Source of the DNA: Clostridia bacterium
GTDB taxonomy: Bacteria; Bacillota; Clostridia; Lachnospirales; Lachnospiraceae
Length of the DNA stretch: 64,000 nucleotides
Direction: 5' to 3'
Assembly: GCA_910574255.1 (NCBI GenBank)
Contig: CAJTAK010000013.1
Coordinates: 51,722-115,721, forward strand
Shown: piece by piece, positions 54,036-62,222 of the stretch
Numbering within the stretch: position 1 is the first letter of the stretch
Layout of the letters: the number at the start of each line of letters is the position of its first letter
The notes under the pieces: generated by a model
Databases searched by the model: none
What the model was told of the DNA's origin: nothing
The model's input: only the letters and a program-made list of their open reading frames with translations
Translations under genes and position numbers: made by a program

Positions 54036-55094
54036 TTACCAAAAAAACGAATATTGATCAATTCCAATGGAATTTCCCGGAATTGATATTATAAATTGAA
54101 AAAGGGGCAATATCACACATGCTATATTTGCCCATATCTTTGTACTCCTGATTCTTATCGTTTCTATTGTATTGGGAATCAGAATCAAATTTGCTGACAT
54201 AAAATAAAATGAAAGCCGCCCTGCAATCTGAATATCTCTTGTTAATATACAAAACAAAGCATACATACAAGATATTCCCTGAGCCAGTCGAAATATTATG
54301 ATCTCTCTTTCATCCATATTTGCTCTTACCGCAAATAAATTGCATACCAGCGGTATCAGAACCGCTATAAGGATAACCAAAAAATTGACAGAAGTATTTT
54401 TAAAATAATCCGAAAAATATATGCTATAGTCAAAAGGACTTAGCTTTAAAGCAAACATAAATATTTCTTTTGAAAAGGCTGCTGCAAATATTGCTGCAAT
54501 CCAAAAAGCACTGAATTTCAATTTATCAAACTTTATAAATCGAAAGATATAAACAATAAAAAATATACACGCCGACTGGTGGAATAGTGTAGCAATCCCT
54601 ACAATGATGAGAAACCGAACCAGGTCCTTTTTTAATATATAATCATAGGCAAATAAGGTTATACAAATTGCCAATGACTGCCGAATACCTGACATAGACA
54701 TTGGTAATAAGCCTATTGTCAAATGCAGAAAATAGCTGTAAAAAGTATTGTTTGAATATTTGATAAAAAATTTTGTATAACAAAAAACACAAGTCAATGC
54801 TACGATTGCCAGATACATTTGGTTTGTAAAATGCAAATTATAAAATAATGTCCGGTACAGATAATATCCGAACTCAACTCCCTTAAAAAAATGATCGTTT
54901 CCCTTTTGGTATGCAATCAAATAAGTTTCCGTATCTGTTCCCACTTCCGCAGCCCTTAAAGCTCCTAACAAAAAAACGCTAATCCCTAATCCGATTGCAA
55001 CGGCAACATTTCTTTTCCGTTTATTTTTTATCTTCTCTTTGCATACAGCATAATATGCTATCCACAAAACAATAAGCACATAGTAAATAAGCAT
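54036..55094 (-). CDS. EpsG family polysaccharide polymerase (Wzy-type)
   Basis: A 352-residue membrane protein with about 10 helices. LGALRAAEVGTDTETYLIAYQKG and GLLPMSMSGIRQSLAICITLFAYDY are typical EpsG signatures. It should join repeat units outside the membrane in the Wzx/Wzy route. It is the only clear polymerase in the locus. Confidence 0.9.
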   Translation of the reverse strand: MLIYYVLIVLWIAYYAVCKEKIKNKRKRNVAVAIGLGISVFLLGALRAAEVGTDTETYLIAYQKGNDHFFKGVEFGYYLYRTLFYNLHFTNQMYLAIVALTCVFCYTKFFIKYSNNTFYSYFLHLTIGLLPMSMSGIRQSLAICITLFAYDYILKKDLVRFLIIVGIATLFHQSACIFFIVYIFRFIKFDKLKFSAFWIAAIFAAAFSKEIFMFALKLSPFDYSIYFSDYFKNTSVNFLVILIAVLIPLVCNLFAVRANMDEREIIIFRLAQGISCMYALFCILTRDIQIAGRLSFYFMSANLILIPNTIETIRIRSTKIWANIACVILPLFQFIISIPGNSIGIDQYSFFW

Positions 55095-55112
55095 ATCCTT
55101 ATTTCACTTTCT

Positions 55113-56093
55113 TTAACTTTGCAAATTTTTCTTGTACCAATTGATTGCCAGTTCAATTCCTCTCTCAAAATTATACTCAGGATTATAATTCAACAGTTTT
55201 TTTGCCTTACTAATATCAGCATTGGAATGTTTGATATCCCCCAGTCTATCAGGGCCAAAATTGGGTTTTACATCTTTACCAAGTGCATTGCAAATATGAT
55301 AGTATATATCAATCAAATATTCCCTTCCGCCATAAGCAATATTAAAAGCTTCCCCGGCAGCCTCTTGTGGTGCCAGACAAGCTTTTAAATTTGCCTCGAT
55401 TACATTATCAATATACGTAAAATCCCTGGACTGTCTGCCATCGCCATGAATGGTGGGAATCTCATCTGCTAATAACTGTTTTATAAACTTAGGTATCACT
55501 GCAGCATAAGCTCCGTCAGGGTCTTGTCTCCTTCCAAAAACATTAAAATACCTTAGACCATATGTGTCTAAGCCATATAACTTTTTATACAGTTTTCCAT
55601 ATTCTTCATTTACCCGTTTCGTTAATGCATAGGGCGACAATAGATTTCCCTCCTGCCCCTCTGCTTTCGGTAATACCGGGTGATCTCCATATACAGAAGA
55701 ACTAGAAGCATAAACAAACTTCTGAACCTTTTTCCTGCACGCCGCCTCCATCATATTCAATGTTCCACGGATGTTAATTTCCTCATAATACAATGGCATC
55801 TCGATACTGCGCGGTACGCTTCCCCAGGCTGCTTCATTCAAAACAAAATCGACACCTTCACAGGCTTGCAGACATGTATCAAAATCTACGATATCGCCTT
55901 TTATAAATGTATAATTTGGATGTTCCAAAAAAGGATCTACATTTTCCTGTTTTCCTGTTGACAGATTATCCAGGCAGCGTACCCGATATCCCATATTTAA
56001 AATCGCTTCACACAAATTAGAACCTATAAACCCTGCTCCTCCAGTGACTAAAAAAAGGCTGTCCTGTGGGAATATCAAATCATTATACCCCAT
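55113..56093 (-). CDS. NAD-dependent UDP-sugar 4-epimerase (TviC/WbpP-like)
   Basis: A 326-residue extended SDR: FLVTGGAGFIGSNLCEAIL, FVLNEAAWGSVPRSIEMPL, ASSSSVYGD, the catalytic YALTKRVNEEYG and GLRYFNVFGRRQDPDGAYAAVIPKFI. The NEAAWGSVPRS region is close to that of the GlcNAc/GlcNAcA C4-epimerases WbpP/TviC. With the neighbouring dehydrogenase it would make UDP-GalNAcA. The substrate is inferred. Confidence 0.9.
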   Translation of the reverse strand: MGYNDLIFPQDSLFLVTGGAGFIGSNLCEAILNMGYRVRCLDNLSTGKQENVDPFLEHPNYTFIKGDIVDFDTCLQACEGVDFVLNEAAWGSVPRSIEMPLYYEEINIRGTLNMMEAACRKKVQKFVYASSSSVYGDHPVLPKAEGQEGNLLSPYALTKRVNEEYGKLYKKLYGLDTYGLRYFNVFGRRQDPDGAYAAVIPKFIKQLLADEIPTIHGDGRQSRDFTYIDNVIEANLKACLAPQEAAGEAFNIAYGGREYLIDIYYHICNALGKDVKPNFGPDRLGDIKHSNADISKAKKLLNYNPEYNFERGIELAINWYKKNLQS

Positions 56094-56108
56094 TTTTATC
56101 TTTACTCC

Positions 56109-57428
56109 TTATAATCTCCAATAGTTATATCCTGCTGAAACATATTCTTCTTTATCCAATACTCCTTTTACGTCCACAATTACCTTTTTTTTGTTTTCTC
56201 CCTTTTTAAACATTGCATCCAACTGCCTCATAGAAATCTTTGCAAATTCTTTATGAGATACGGCTAAAATAACAGCATCCATTTCCCGAATTTTTTCTAC
56301 TTCCGTAAATTCAACTTTATATAATCTCATTGCTTCTTCTCGATCTGCTGCAGGATCTGAAATTACGGGTTGTATTCCATACTCTTTCAATTCATTTATA
56401 ACGTCAATAACTTTGGTATTCCTGGTATCCGGACAATTTTCTTTAAAAGTAAATCCCAAAACTGCTACCCTGGCATTTTTTACTGTAATATCAGATTTAA
56501 TTAAATTCTTGACTACATTTTCGGCAACATATTTTCCCATATCATCATTGATTCTTCTTCCACTGAGTATAATCTGGCTATGATATCCTAACTGTTCCGC
56601 CTTATATGTAAGATAATAAGGATCTACACCAATACAATGACCTCCTACTAATCCAGGCGTATATTTTAGAAAATTCCATTTGGTCCCTGCAGCGTCCAAT
56701 ACAGCCTTTGTATCAATGCCTATCCGATTAAAAATAATAGATAATTCATTCATAAAAGCTATGTTAATGTCCCGCTGGCTGTTCTCGATTACCTTTGCCG
56801 CCTCAGCAACCTTAATGCTTTTTGCTTTGTAAACACCGGCTTCTACAACCATCTCATAAACTCCGGCTATCTCTTCTAAGGTTTCTACGTCCATTCCTGA
56901 AACAATTTTAGTTATGGTCTCAAGCCTGTGTATCTTATCTCCCGGATTTATCCGTTCCGGGGAATATCCCACCTTAAAATCTATTCCACACTTTAATCTG
57001 CTTTCTTTTTCAAGAATAGGCACACAGATATCCTCTGTTACACCTGGATATACGGTGGATTCATATACGACTATGGAACCTTTTGTTAAATTTCTTCCTA
57101 AAATGCGGCTTGCGCCTTCTACTGGTGAAAGATCCGGCGTGTGATCTGCATTTACCGGAGTGGGAACTGCAACTATATGGAATTTTGCTTCCTTTAGCAT
57201 GGACTCGTCATCCGTGAAATTAACTGTTGTATTTGCTATAACATCATTTCCTACCTCATTTGTTGGATCAATCCCGGATTGATATAATCTGATTTTTTCT
57301 TTATTTAAATCAAAGCCAATCACTTTCGCTTTTTTTGCAAATGCTACTGCAATCGGCATTCCGACATATCCAAGACCAATCAAACTAATTTTCTCTTCCT
57401 GATTAGCAATCTTTTGATATAAATTCAT
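56109..57428 (-). CDS. Nucleotide sugar dehydrogenase (UDP-GlcNAc 6-dehydrogenase, TviB/WbpA-like)
   Basis: A 439-residue UDP-sugar dehydrogenase: ISLIGLGYVGMPIAVAFAKKA, VAVPTPVNADHTPDLSPV, VYESTVYPGVTEDICVP, GYSPERINPGDK and the active-site Cys in GGHCIGVDPYYLTYKA. This class oxidises C6 of UDP-GlcNAc to UDP-GlcNAcA. The product would feed both the WbpB/E/D/I branch and the C4-epimerase, so this one enzyme may supply two uronic acids. Confidence 0.94.
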   Translation of the reverse strand: MNLYQKIANQEEKISLIGLGYVGMPIAVAFAKKAKVIGFDLNKEKIRLYQSGIDPTNEVGNDVIANTTVNFTDDESMLKEAKFHIVAVPTPVNADHTPDLSPVEGASRILGRNLTKGSIVVYESTVYPGVTEDICVPILEKESRLKCGIDFKVGYSPERINPGDKIHRLETITKIVSGMDVETLEEIAGVYEMVVEAGVYKAKSIKVAEAAKVIENSQRDINIAFMNELSIIFNRIGIDTKAVLDAAGTKWNFLKYTPGLVGGHCIGVDPYYLTYKAEQLGYHSQIILSGRRINDDMGKYVAENVVKNLIKSDITVKNARVAVLGFTFKENCPDTRNTKVIDVINELKEYGIQPVISDPAADREEAMRLYKVEFTEVEKIREMDAVILAVSHKEFAKISMRQLDAMFKKGENKKKVIVDVKGVLDKEEYVSAGYNYWRL

Positions 57429-57431
57429 TAT

Positions 57432-58514
57432 TTAAAGCTCCTTTATAATTTTTAAATATTTTTCAATGACAATATTTCGATCAAATTTTTCTTCCATTTT
57501 CTTCCGGGCGTCCATCCCCATTTTAAGCTTTTCTTCAAATGGCAGCTTTATAAATCTTTCAAGCATTTTGCATAGTTGATCACTGTTTTTCTTCTCAAAT
57601 AAAAAACCAGTCTTTCCATGAGTAATGATTTCTTTACACCCCGATATGTTGGTCGCTATTCCAGGTCTTCCGTTCGCAGCTGCTTCCAATAACACATTTG
57701 ACATGCCCTCATGGTGACTGGGTAATATAAGACAGCTCATATCCCGATAAACCGTCCGCATGTCCTTTACCATTCCGTGATAAACGACAATCCCTTTGTG
57801 CTGCAGTGTCTCTAATTTCTGTTTATATTCCTCTTCACAGAAACCACAAATGTGAAATTCTACTGCTGGATACATTTTTTTAATAACTTCCGCAGCATAG
57901 AGATATTCTTCTATTCCTTTCTCGTACATAAGCCTTCCGGCAAAAACAAAGACGATTTTATCCTTTGGATATTCCTGAAATTGATTGTCTTCTATGTTTA
58001 CACCAGAACCAGGCAATAATCCAAAGTTTTGATTGCCAATATGCATTTTGCGAAATAATCTTAAATTCTCATTATTTTGAAAAAAGACATAATCTGCTCT
58101 TTTTAATGCCAACTTATACAAAAACAGGGAAATTTTTTGTATGATTCCTTTATTTTCAATGGCACTTCCAAGTCCTGTAATATTAACTATGCTGGGAATC
58201 CCAAGAATTCCGGCTACAATATTTGCATAAATATTAGGCTTTATCGTATAAGTCAAAATTACATCCGGCCGCTCCTTTTTTAAGATATACCAATATTTAA
58301 AAATTAATTTTATATCTCTCCATACGCTTGTCCCACGTCTATCCACTTTTGTTTCATAAAACAAACATCCCTCATCTATAAGAAGCTCTACCTTTTCACC
58401 ATATGGAAGGATTACACCAACCAAATATCCTTCCTGTATCAGCTTCTTTATTAACTCAATCCGGAAATTATAAATTACAATATCGTGATTACCTATCAAA
58501 AAAATCTTTTTCAT
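57432..58514 (-). CDS. Glycosyltransferase family 4 (PglA/CapM-like)
   Basis: A 360-residue GT4: FLIGNHDIVIYNFRIELIKKL, YTIKPNIYANIVAGILGIPSI, LLPGSGVNIEDNQF, KIVFVFAGRLMYEKGIEEYLYA and LPSHHEGMSNVLLEAAANGRP with its donor-binding Glu residues. Enzymes of this group often add the second sugar to the lipid-linked first one, consistent with the place right after the initiating transferase. It overlaps the hybrid gene by 26 bases. Confidence 0.9.
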   Translation of the reverse strand: MKKIFLIGNHDIVIYNFRIELIKKLIQEGYLVGVILPYGEKVELLIDEGCLFYETKVDRRGTSVWRDIKLIFKYWYILKKERPDVILTYTIKPNIYANIVAGILGIPSIVNITGLGSAIENKGIIQKISLFLYKLALKRADYVFFQNNENLRLFRKMHIGNQNFGLLPGSGVNIEDNQFQEYPKDKIVFVFAGRLMYEKGIEEYLYAAEVIKKMYPAVEFHICGFCEEEYKQKLETLQHKGIVVYHGMVKDMRTVYRDMSCLILPSHHEGMSNVLLEAAANGRPGIATNISGCKEIITHGKTGFLFEKKNSDQLCKMLERFIKLPFEEKLKMGMDARKKMEEKFDRNIVIEKYLKIIKEL

Positions 58515-60273
58515 TTTTTCCCTCAGTTTTATATATACTTTCTATTAGCGCTTCTTTTTGATAGGAACCCTGAAAGTAATCACTCATTTCTTTCTTATAT
58601 GTCAAATTTCCAAATGCTTTGTTTACAATTCCAGATACTTTCCCCGGGATTTTTCCCATTATCCAGACAGCCGGATTTAACATTTTCGTAATCCAGATCT
58701 TATGTTCAGCTGTCTTTGCAATCTCCCGCACAATTTCACTTGTTCCCACATATTCTGCATTCTGCGGAAAATAAATTCCGCCGTCACCGCTCATCATCAG
58801 CAAACAAAGAAATTCGCATAAATTATCAATATAAAGCATGGATCTCTGATTGTTCACATCGGGAAATACCGGAAGCCGCTTTGCCAGCTTCGACAAAACA
58901 GGATAGTTTCCTTTGCTCCCCGGTCCATAAATCATCGGTGGCCGCAGCACTGCCACATGAAAGCTCTCATCCGCCAGTTTTCTCACACCCTTATCCGCCT
59001 GCCACTTACTATCTCCGTAAAAGTTCGCCGGAGCCGGAAGTGTATGTTCATCAATCATCTTTTCTTTCCCATAAGGGGCTGATTCCCCATAAATAATCAT
59101 GGAGCTCATCAGTACAAACTGCTTAACACCTGCAGCCTTAGCTATCTTGGACACTTCAATTGCCAAATCAGTATTTACCGCATAATATTTTTTCTTTGTT
59201 TCTTCATCCACATGTCCAATATCTGCATGCGCAATTCCTGCCACATGGAAAACGGCATCATAGGATCCAAAATCCGTCTGTCTCCAATTACTGTCAAGCA
59301 TATCTGCTGTATTAATAAGAAGGTTGCTGCCATAATGCTTTTTGGCATACGCTTCAAAGGATTCCCCAATATAGCTGCCTGCGCCGGTAATTAAAATACG
59401 TCTGTGAGCAGTTCTGTCAATATGGAAGCTTTTCTTATATCCGTAATCCTCAAAGCCCGCATCAGAAGCCTCGACAGCTTGTATGTCATTCTTGTGCAGT
59501 TCTCCGGTTCCTCCTTCTACCACCCCATCGCTGCCAAGAACAGATTTTATTGTGCCGAGAAAGCATTTCACATCAAAAAACAGGGCCTTAATTCCGCCCT
59601 GATGCAAATGGTCCACATATTCCCCATCCAGCTTCGCTTTCTCTTCTATCTCCAGCTCATCTCTCCCATTGATCTGCGCCCACCCCGTCATCCCAGGCTT
59701 TACATCATTCACCCCATACCTTTCCCGCTCCGCCACCAAATCCTTCTGATTCCAAAGAGCCGGTCTGGGACCTATGATGCTCATATTGCCAGCAAAGATG
59801 TCCCAAACCTGCGGTAGCTCATCCAGAGAGGTTTTCCGCAATATCCTTCCCACTCTTGTTATATATTGCTCCGGATCAGAAAGTAGATGGGTCGGCACGT
59901 CATGAGGGGTATTCATCTTCATGCTGCGGAATTTATGGATGAGAAAGAAATGCTTTTCTTTTCCTACCCGCTTCTGTGTAAAGAGAACCGGTCCGGGATC
60001 GTCTATAAAAATAGCAAGGCTTATAACGCTGTAAAGCGGCGCCAGGATTAATAAGCCTGTGAACGCCAGGACTTTATCAAGCATCGGCTTAAATTTGCCT
60101 TCATACCATCCAGCCTTGCGCTGACATTTAAAGTTAGTGTCATCCAAGTAAGCATTATCATCATCTATGTTCTTTACATCCTTTTTTTTGTTTCCAATAT
60201 AGTTAAGGAAGGCATATACTCCTGTTAAAACTGCTATTCCCGTAATTATTTTTTTCCAATTGCTTTTAGACAT
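58489..60273 (-). CDS. Hybrid sugar-phosphate transferase / nucleoside-diphosphate-sugar epimerase
   Basis: A 594-residue fusion. A short membrane anchor (IITGIAVLTGVYAFLNYIG) leads into a bacterial sugar transferase domain (about residues 60-255): a second hydrophobic segment, FTQKRVGKEKHFFLIHKFRSM, TSLDELPQVWDIFAGNMSIIGPRPA and VKPGMTGWAQINGRD. It would put the first sugar phosphate on undecaprenyl phosphate. A linker joins an SDR epimerase/dehydratase domain (about 290-590): ILITGAGSYIGESFEAYAK, LMSSMIIYGES, YGDSKWQADKG. It may make and load the first sugar (for example FucNAc or QuiNAc type). This hybrid is known from clostridial loci. Confidence 0.9.
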   Translation of the reverse strand: MSKSNWKKIITGIAVLTGVYAFLNYIGNKKKDVKNIDDDNAYLDDTNFKCQRKAGWYEGKFKPMLDKVLAFTGLLILAPLYSVISLAIFIDDPGPVLFTQKRVGKEKHFFLIHKFRSMKMNTPHDVPTHLLSDPEQYITRVGRILRKTSLDELPQVWDIFAGNMSIIGPRPALWNQKDLVAERERYGVNDVKPGMTGWAQINGRDELEIEEKAKLDGEYVDHLHQGGIKALFFDVKCFLGTIKSVLGSDGVVEGGTGELHKNDIQAVEASDAGFEDYGYKKSFHIDRTAHRRILITGAGSYIGESFEAYAKKHYGSNLLINTADMLDSNWRQTDFGSYDAVFHVAGIAHADIGHVDEETKKKYYAVNTDLAIEVSKIAKAAGVKQFVLMSSMIIYGESAPYGKEKMIDEHTLPAPANFYGDSKWQADKGVRKLADESFHVAVLRPPMIYGPGSKGNYPVLSKLAKRLPVFPDVNNQRSMLYIDNLCEFLCLLMMSGDGGIYFPQNAEYVGTSEIVREIAKTAEHKIWITKMLNPAVWIMGKIPGKVSGIVNKAFGNLTYKKEMSDYFQGSYQKEALIESIYKTEGKNEKDFFDR

Positions 60274-60284
60274 AATTTACAAAT

Positions 60285-60320
60285 CTCCAAACAATAAAAT
60301 AAGCCGCAGAAACCTACGGC
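60285..60320 (-). terminator. Intrinsic terminator between the second antiterminator and the polysaccharide genes
   Basis: On the minus strand GCCGTAG and CTGCGGC form a 7-bp stem with a GTTT loop, followed at once by TTATTTTATTGTTT. It lies after the stop of the antiterminator gene at 60384 and before the initiating transferase gene at 60273. It is the natural place for NusG-like antitermination control. Confidence 0.7.
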
Positions 60321-60383
60321 CTTCTTCTATATTATTTATGTTACTTAGAAAGCATATAGCTAATCAAAAGCTTCATTTTATTC

Positions 60384-60905
60384 TTATTCGTTTTTTCCAA
60401 CGATCTCGATACCAAGATGAAGAATGGTTTTTCGATTCATAAAATCAACCTCAACCTCCGCAATCCGTTTATGAAGATTGATTTTCTTCACAAACCCTTC
60501 TATATTCTTCAGTGGCCCTGATAAAACAATGACTTTGTCCTGCTCTGCCACTACCTGTGATAGCCCCACCTCGCTAAAGTCTCCGGCTGGCCCCATAAGT
60601 CTTTCCAGCCATCCTCCTTCATCTTCTTGAAGGGCTACAAATTGCTCCCCGTCTTTTCCTAATAGCTTGGTAAGCAACGGCACCTTTTGCAATTCCAAAT
60701 ATAACTCCTGGATTGAATTACTCATAATAAATACATACCCTGGAAGCAATTTCTCATGCTGATCCTTCCATTCCCCATGAAATTTTTTTCTCACATGACG
60801 GACAGGATGAAAACAGCGAGCATATAGCTCATTTCTTACTCTCCTTTGAATCAATATCTCCGTCTTTTCTTCCATTCCTGGAGCAACCTGGATTACATAA
60901 TACAT
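60384..60905 (-). CDS. NusG-like transcription antiterminator (LoaP-type), second copy
   Basis: A 173-residue NusG paralogue: MYYVIQVAPGMEEKTEILIQ (NGN domain start), LLPGYVFIMSNSIQELYLEL, and the KOW domain VIVLSGPLKNIEGFVKKINLHKRIAEVEV. LoaP proteins bind RNA polymerase and keep long polysaccharide or antibiotic operons from stopping early. The start has AAAGGAAG 5 bases upstream. It is more AT-rich than the first copy, like the genes it should control. Confidence 0.88.
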   Translation of the reverse strand: MYYVIQVAPGMEEKTEILIQRRVRNELYARCFHPVRHVRKKFHGEWKDQHEKLLPGYVFIMSNSIQELYLELQKVPLLTKLLGKDGEQFVALQEDEGGWLERLMGPAGDFSEVGLSQVVAEQDKVIVLSGPLKNIEGFVKKINLHKRIAEVEVDFMNRKTILHLGIEIVGKNE

Positions 60906-61153
60906 GGTATCTTCCTTTCATGTATACCTCTTCTAAGTCAGGCAAACTTCATCTACAGGGTATGCTTCGCCATCTGCGCCTTATAAAACAACTCATCATT
61001 GCCGCAGTAATATGTCAAGAATATTCTGCAAAAAACATTTGTATTTGCAGTTGTAATCCCGACAGCAAATATGTCATACTGCAGAAGTCCAAGTGCCCAT
61101 GCTGCAAGGAGCTACTTCAGTAATCACAGTTAACACAAACATGTAAAAAGTGT

Positions 61154-61651
61154 CTAGCTCTTCGACACAATCTCCAACCCAACCTGCATCTCCCAAAAGC
61201 GTCCCGCAGACGGCATTCCCACCCGGGCAATCCGCTTATGCCGGTCAATCCTCCGGATCAGATTCTCCCTGCCCCGAAGCGGCCCTTCCGTCACAACGGT
61301 CTGTCCATCCCGGATATATCCCCGGGACATCTGCGAGTGATGGCCCTCTCCGCAGAGCATCCGAAGGAGCTTCTCTTCCTCCGGCTCCACCCGAATCAGT
61401 TTTCCGCCGCTCTCAAGCACCGGAAGCACAGGGGAATACCTCTTTAATTCTTCCGCCAGTTTCCCTTCATCTTTACTCTCCAGGAACAAATAATGAGGAA
61501 ACAACAGCTGCTGCTCCAGATGCCAGGCACCACCGTGCCGCCGCATGCGATCATAGGTGAACACAAAGGCATCCTTAAGAGCCTCGCCAGTCAAATGCTG
61601 CTTACAGGCGTAGAGCAGATCTTCTTCCTTTTGATTCGGACAATAAAGCAC
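61154..61651 (-). CDS. NusG-like transcription antiterminator (LoaP-type), first copy
   Basis: A roughly 165-residue NusG paralogue with an NGN domain (LYCPNQKEEDLLYACKQHL, LFPHYLFLESKDEGKLAEEL) and KOW domain (VVTEGPLRGRENLIRRIDRHKRIARVGM). The expected N-terminus has Trp-Tyr-Val, and the codons for Trp-Tyr lie before the first usable start (GTG 61651). The codon before them is ATC at 61660-61658, with AAAGGGG 8 bases upstream; no ATG, GTG or TTG is in frame between the upstream stop and GTG 61651. So the start is either GTG without a good site, a rare ATC, or a mutated ATG. The gene is GC-rich, unlike the locus it heads. Confidence 0.85.
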   Translation of the reverse strand: MLYCPNQKEEDLLYACKQHLTGEALKDAFVFTYDRMRRHGGAWHLEQQLLFPHYLFLESKDEGKLAEELKRYSPVLPVLESGGKLIRVEPEEEKLLRMLCGEGHHSQMSRGYIRDGQTVVTEGPLRGRENLIRRIDRHKRIARVGMPSAGRFWEMQVGLEIVSKS

Positions 61652-61720
61652 GTACCAGATATCAAGGACCCCTTTCTGTGCTTACAAGCTCTCTGTAAAT
61701 AAGAGCCTTGCTGTCTCTGC

Positions 61721-61750
61721 ATTTTTTCGTAGAGTAACCTACTCTACGAA
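61721..61750 (+). repeat. Left inverted repeat of the putative inverton
   Basis: A 30-base repeat, the inverted partner of 61967-61996, with the core triplet ACC at 61737-61739. The symmetric arms extend to TTTCGTAGAGTA and TACTCTACGAAA. Confidence 0.85.
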
Positions 61751-61902
61751 ACCCGGAGTATGAATTTTCTTATGTTTTCCAAAATTTGTATTTCCAAAAT
61801 CGTTTTTCGCTCTTATATCAGTACATTTTTTTGTTTTTTGTAAAAATATGGGATATTTTTAATGATTTGGCAAAGAATCACATGAAAAAAATAGAATTTA
61901 TC

Positions 61903-61931
61903 TTGAAAATCTCTATAGATCTGGTTATAAT
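61903..61931 (+). promoter_or_regulatory. Near-consensus promoter inside the inverton, pointing right
   Basis: TTGAAA (61903-61908), then 17 bases, then TATAAT (61926-61931). In the sequenced orientation it would read through the right repeat toward the MATE gene. On the minus strand of the same segment I find only weak candidates. Confidence 0.8.
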
Positions 61932-61966
61932 AATAAACGTTGAATACTGAACTCGCAATTTTTTTC

Positions 61967-61996
61967 TTCGTAGAGTAGGTTACTCTAAGAAAAAAT
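61967..61996 (-). repeat. Right inverted repeat of the putative inverton
   Basis: The 30-base partner of 61721-61750 with the core triplet GGT (61978-61980). One arm carries A at 61988 where perfect symmetry would need C. Confidence 0.85.
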
Positions 61997-62132
61997 CTTT
62001 ATATTTCTTGCCTATATGTCAAAAGCCTTCTGCTTTTATAGCCATTTTTTATCATTTTACCCCCTATAATAATTCCATTATTTTACGAACCTCTCTGATT
62101 TTCACAGACTTGAAAATCTTTCCCAAAACCTC

Positions 62133-62161
62133 TTGCACTCCCGCCGCCGTTTTATTATAAT
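62133..62161 (+). promoter_or_regulatory. Promoter of the MATE transporter gene
   Basis: TTGCAC (62133-62138), 17 bases, TATAAT (62156-62161). The start point would be near 62168, about 55 bases before the MATE start. The MATE gene thus does not depend on the inverton promoter. Confidence 0.75.
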
Positions 62162-62222
62162 ATCGCAGATATAAAAAGAAGCAAAGCTCTTCTTAACTTC
62201 TGTCAATGTGAGGATAAATATT

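Larger units (their letters stand above)
61721..61996. promoter_or_regulatory. Putative invertible promoter element (inverton)
   Basis: Two inverted repeats, 61721-61750 and 61967-61996, match at 29 of 30 positions (mismatch at 61729/61988) and enclose 216 bases. Each repeat has dyad arms (CGTAGAGTA / TACTCTACG in the left one) around an asymmetric 3-base core, ACC on the left and GGT on the right, the layout of a recombinase crossover site in inverted orientation. The enclosed DNA is AT-rich and holds a near-consensus promoter now pointing right, away from the polysaccharide operon. Flipping would put its -10 box near 61786-61791 on the minus strand, about 125 bases before the antiterminator gene. 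No recombinase gene is in the window. Confidence 0.8.

Noticed and set aside
61721..61751. The inverted repeats as ordinary intrinsic terminators
   Set aside because: The stems are AT-rich, and two near-identical copies in opposite orientation around a single strong promoter fit an invertible element better.
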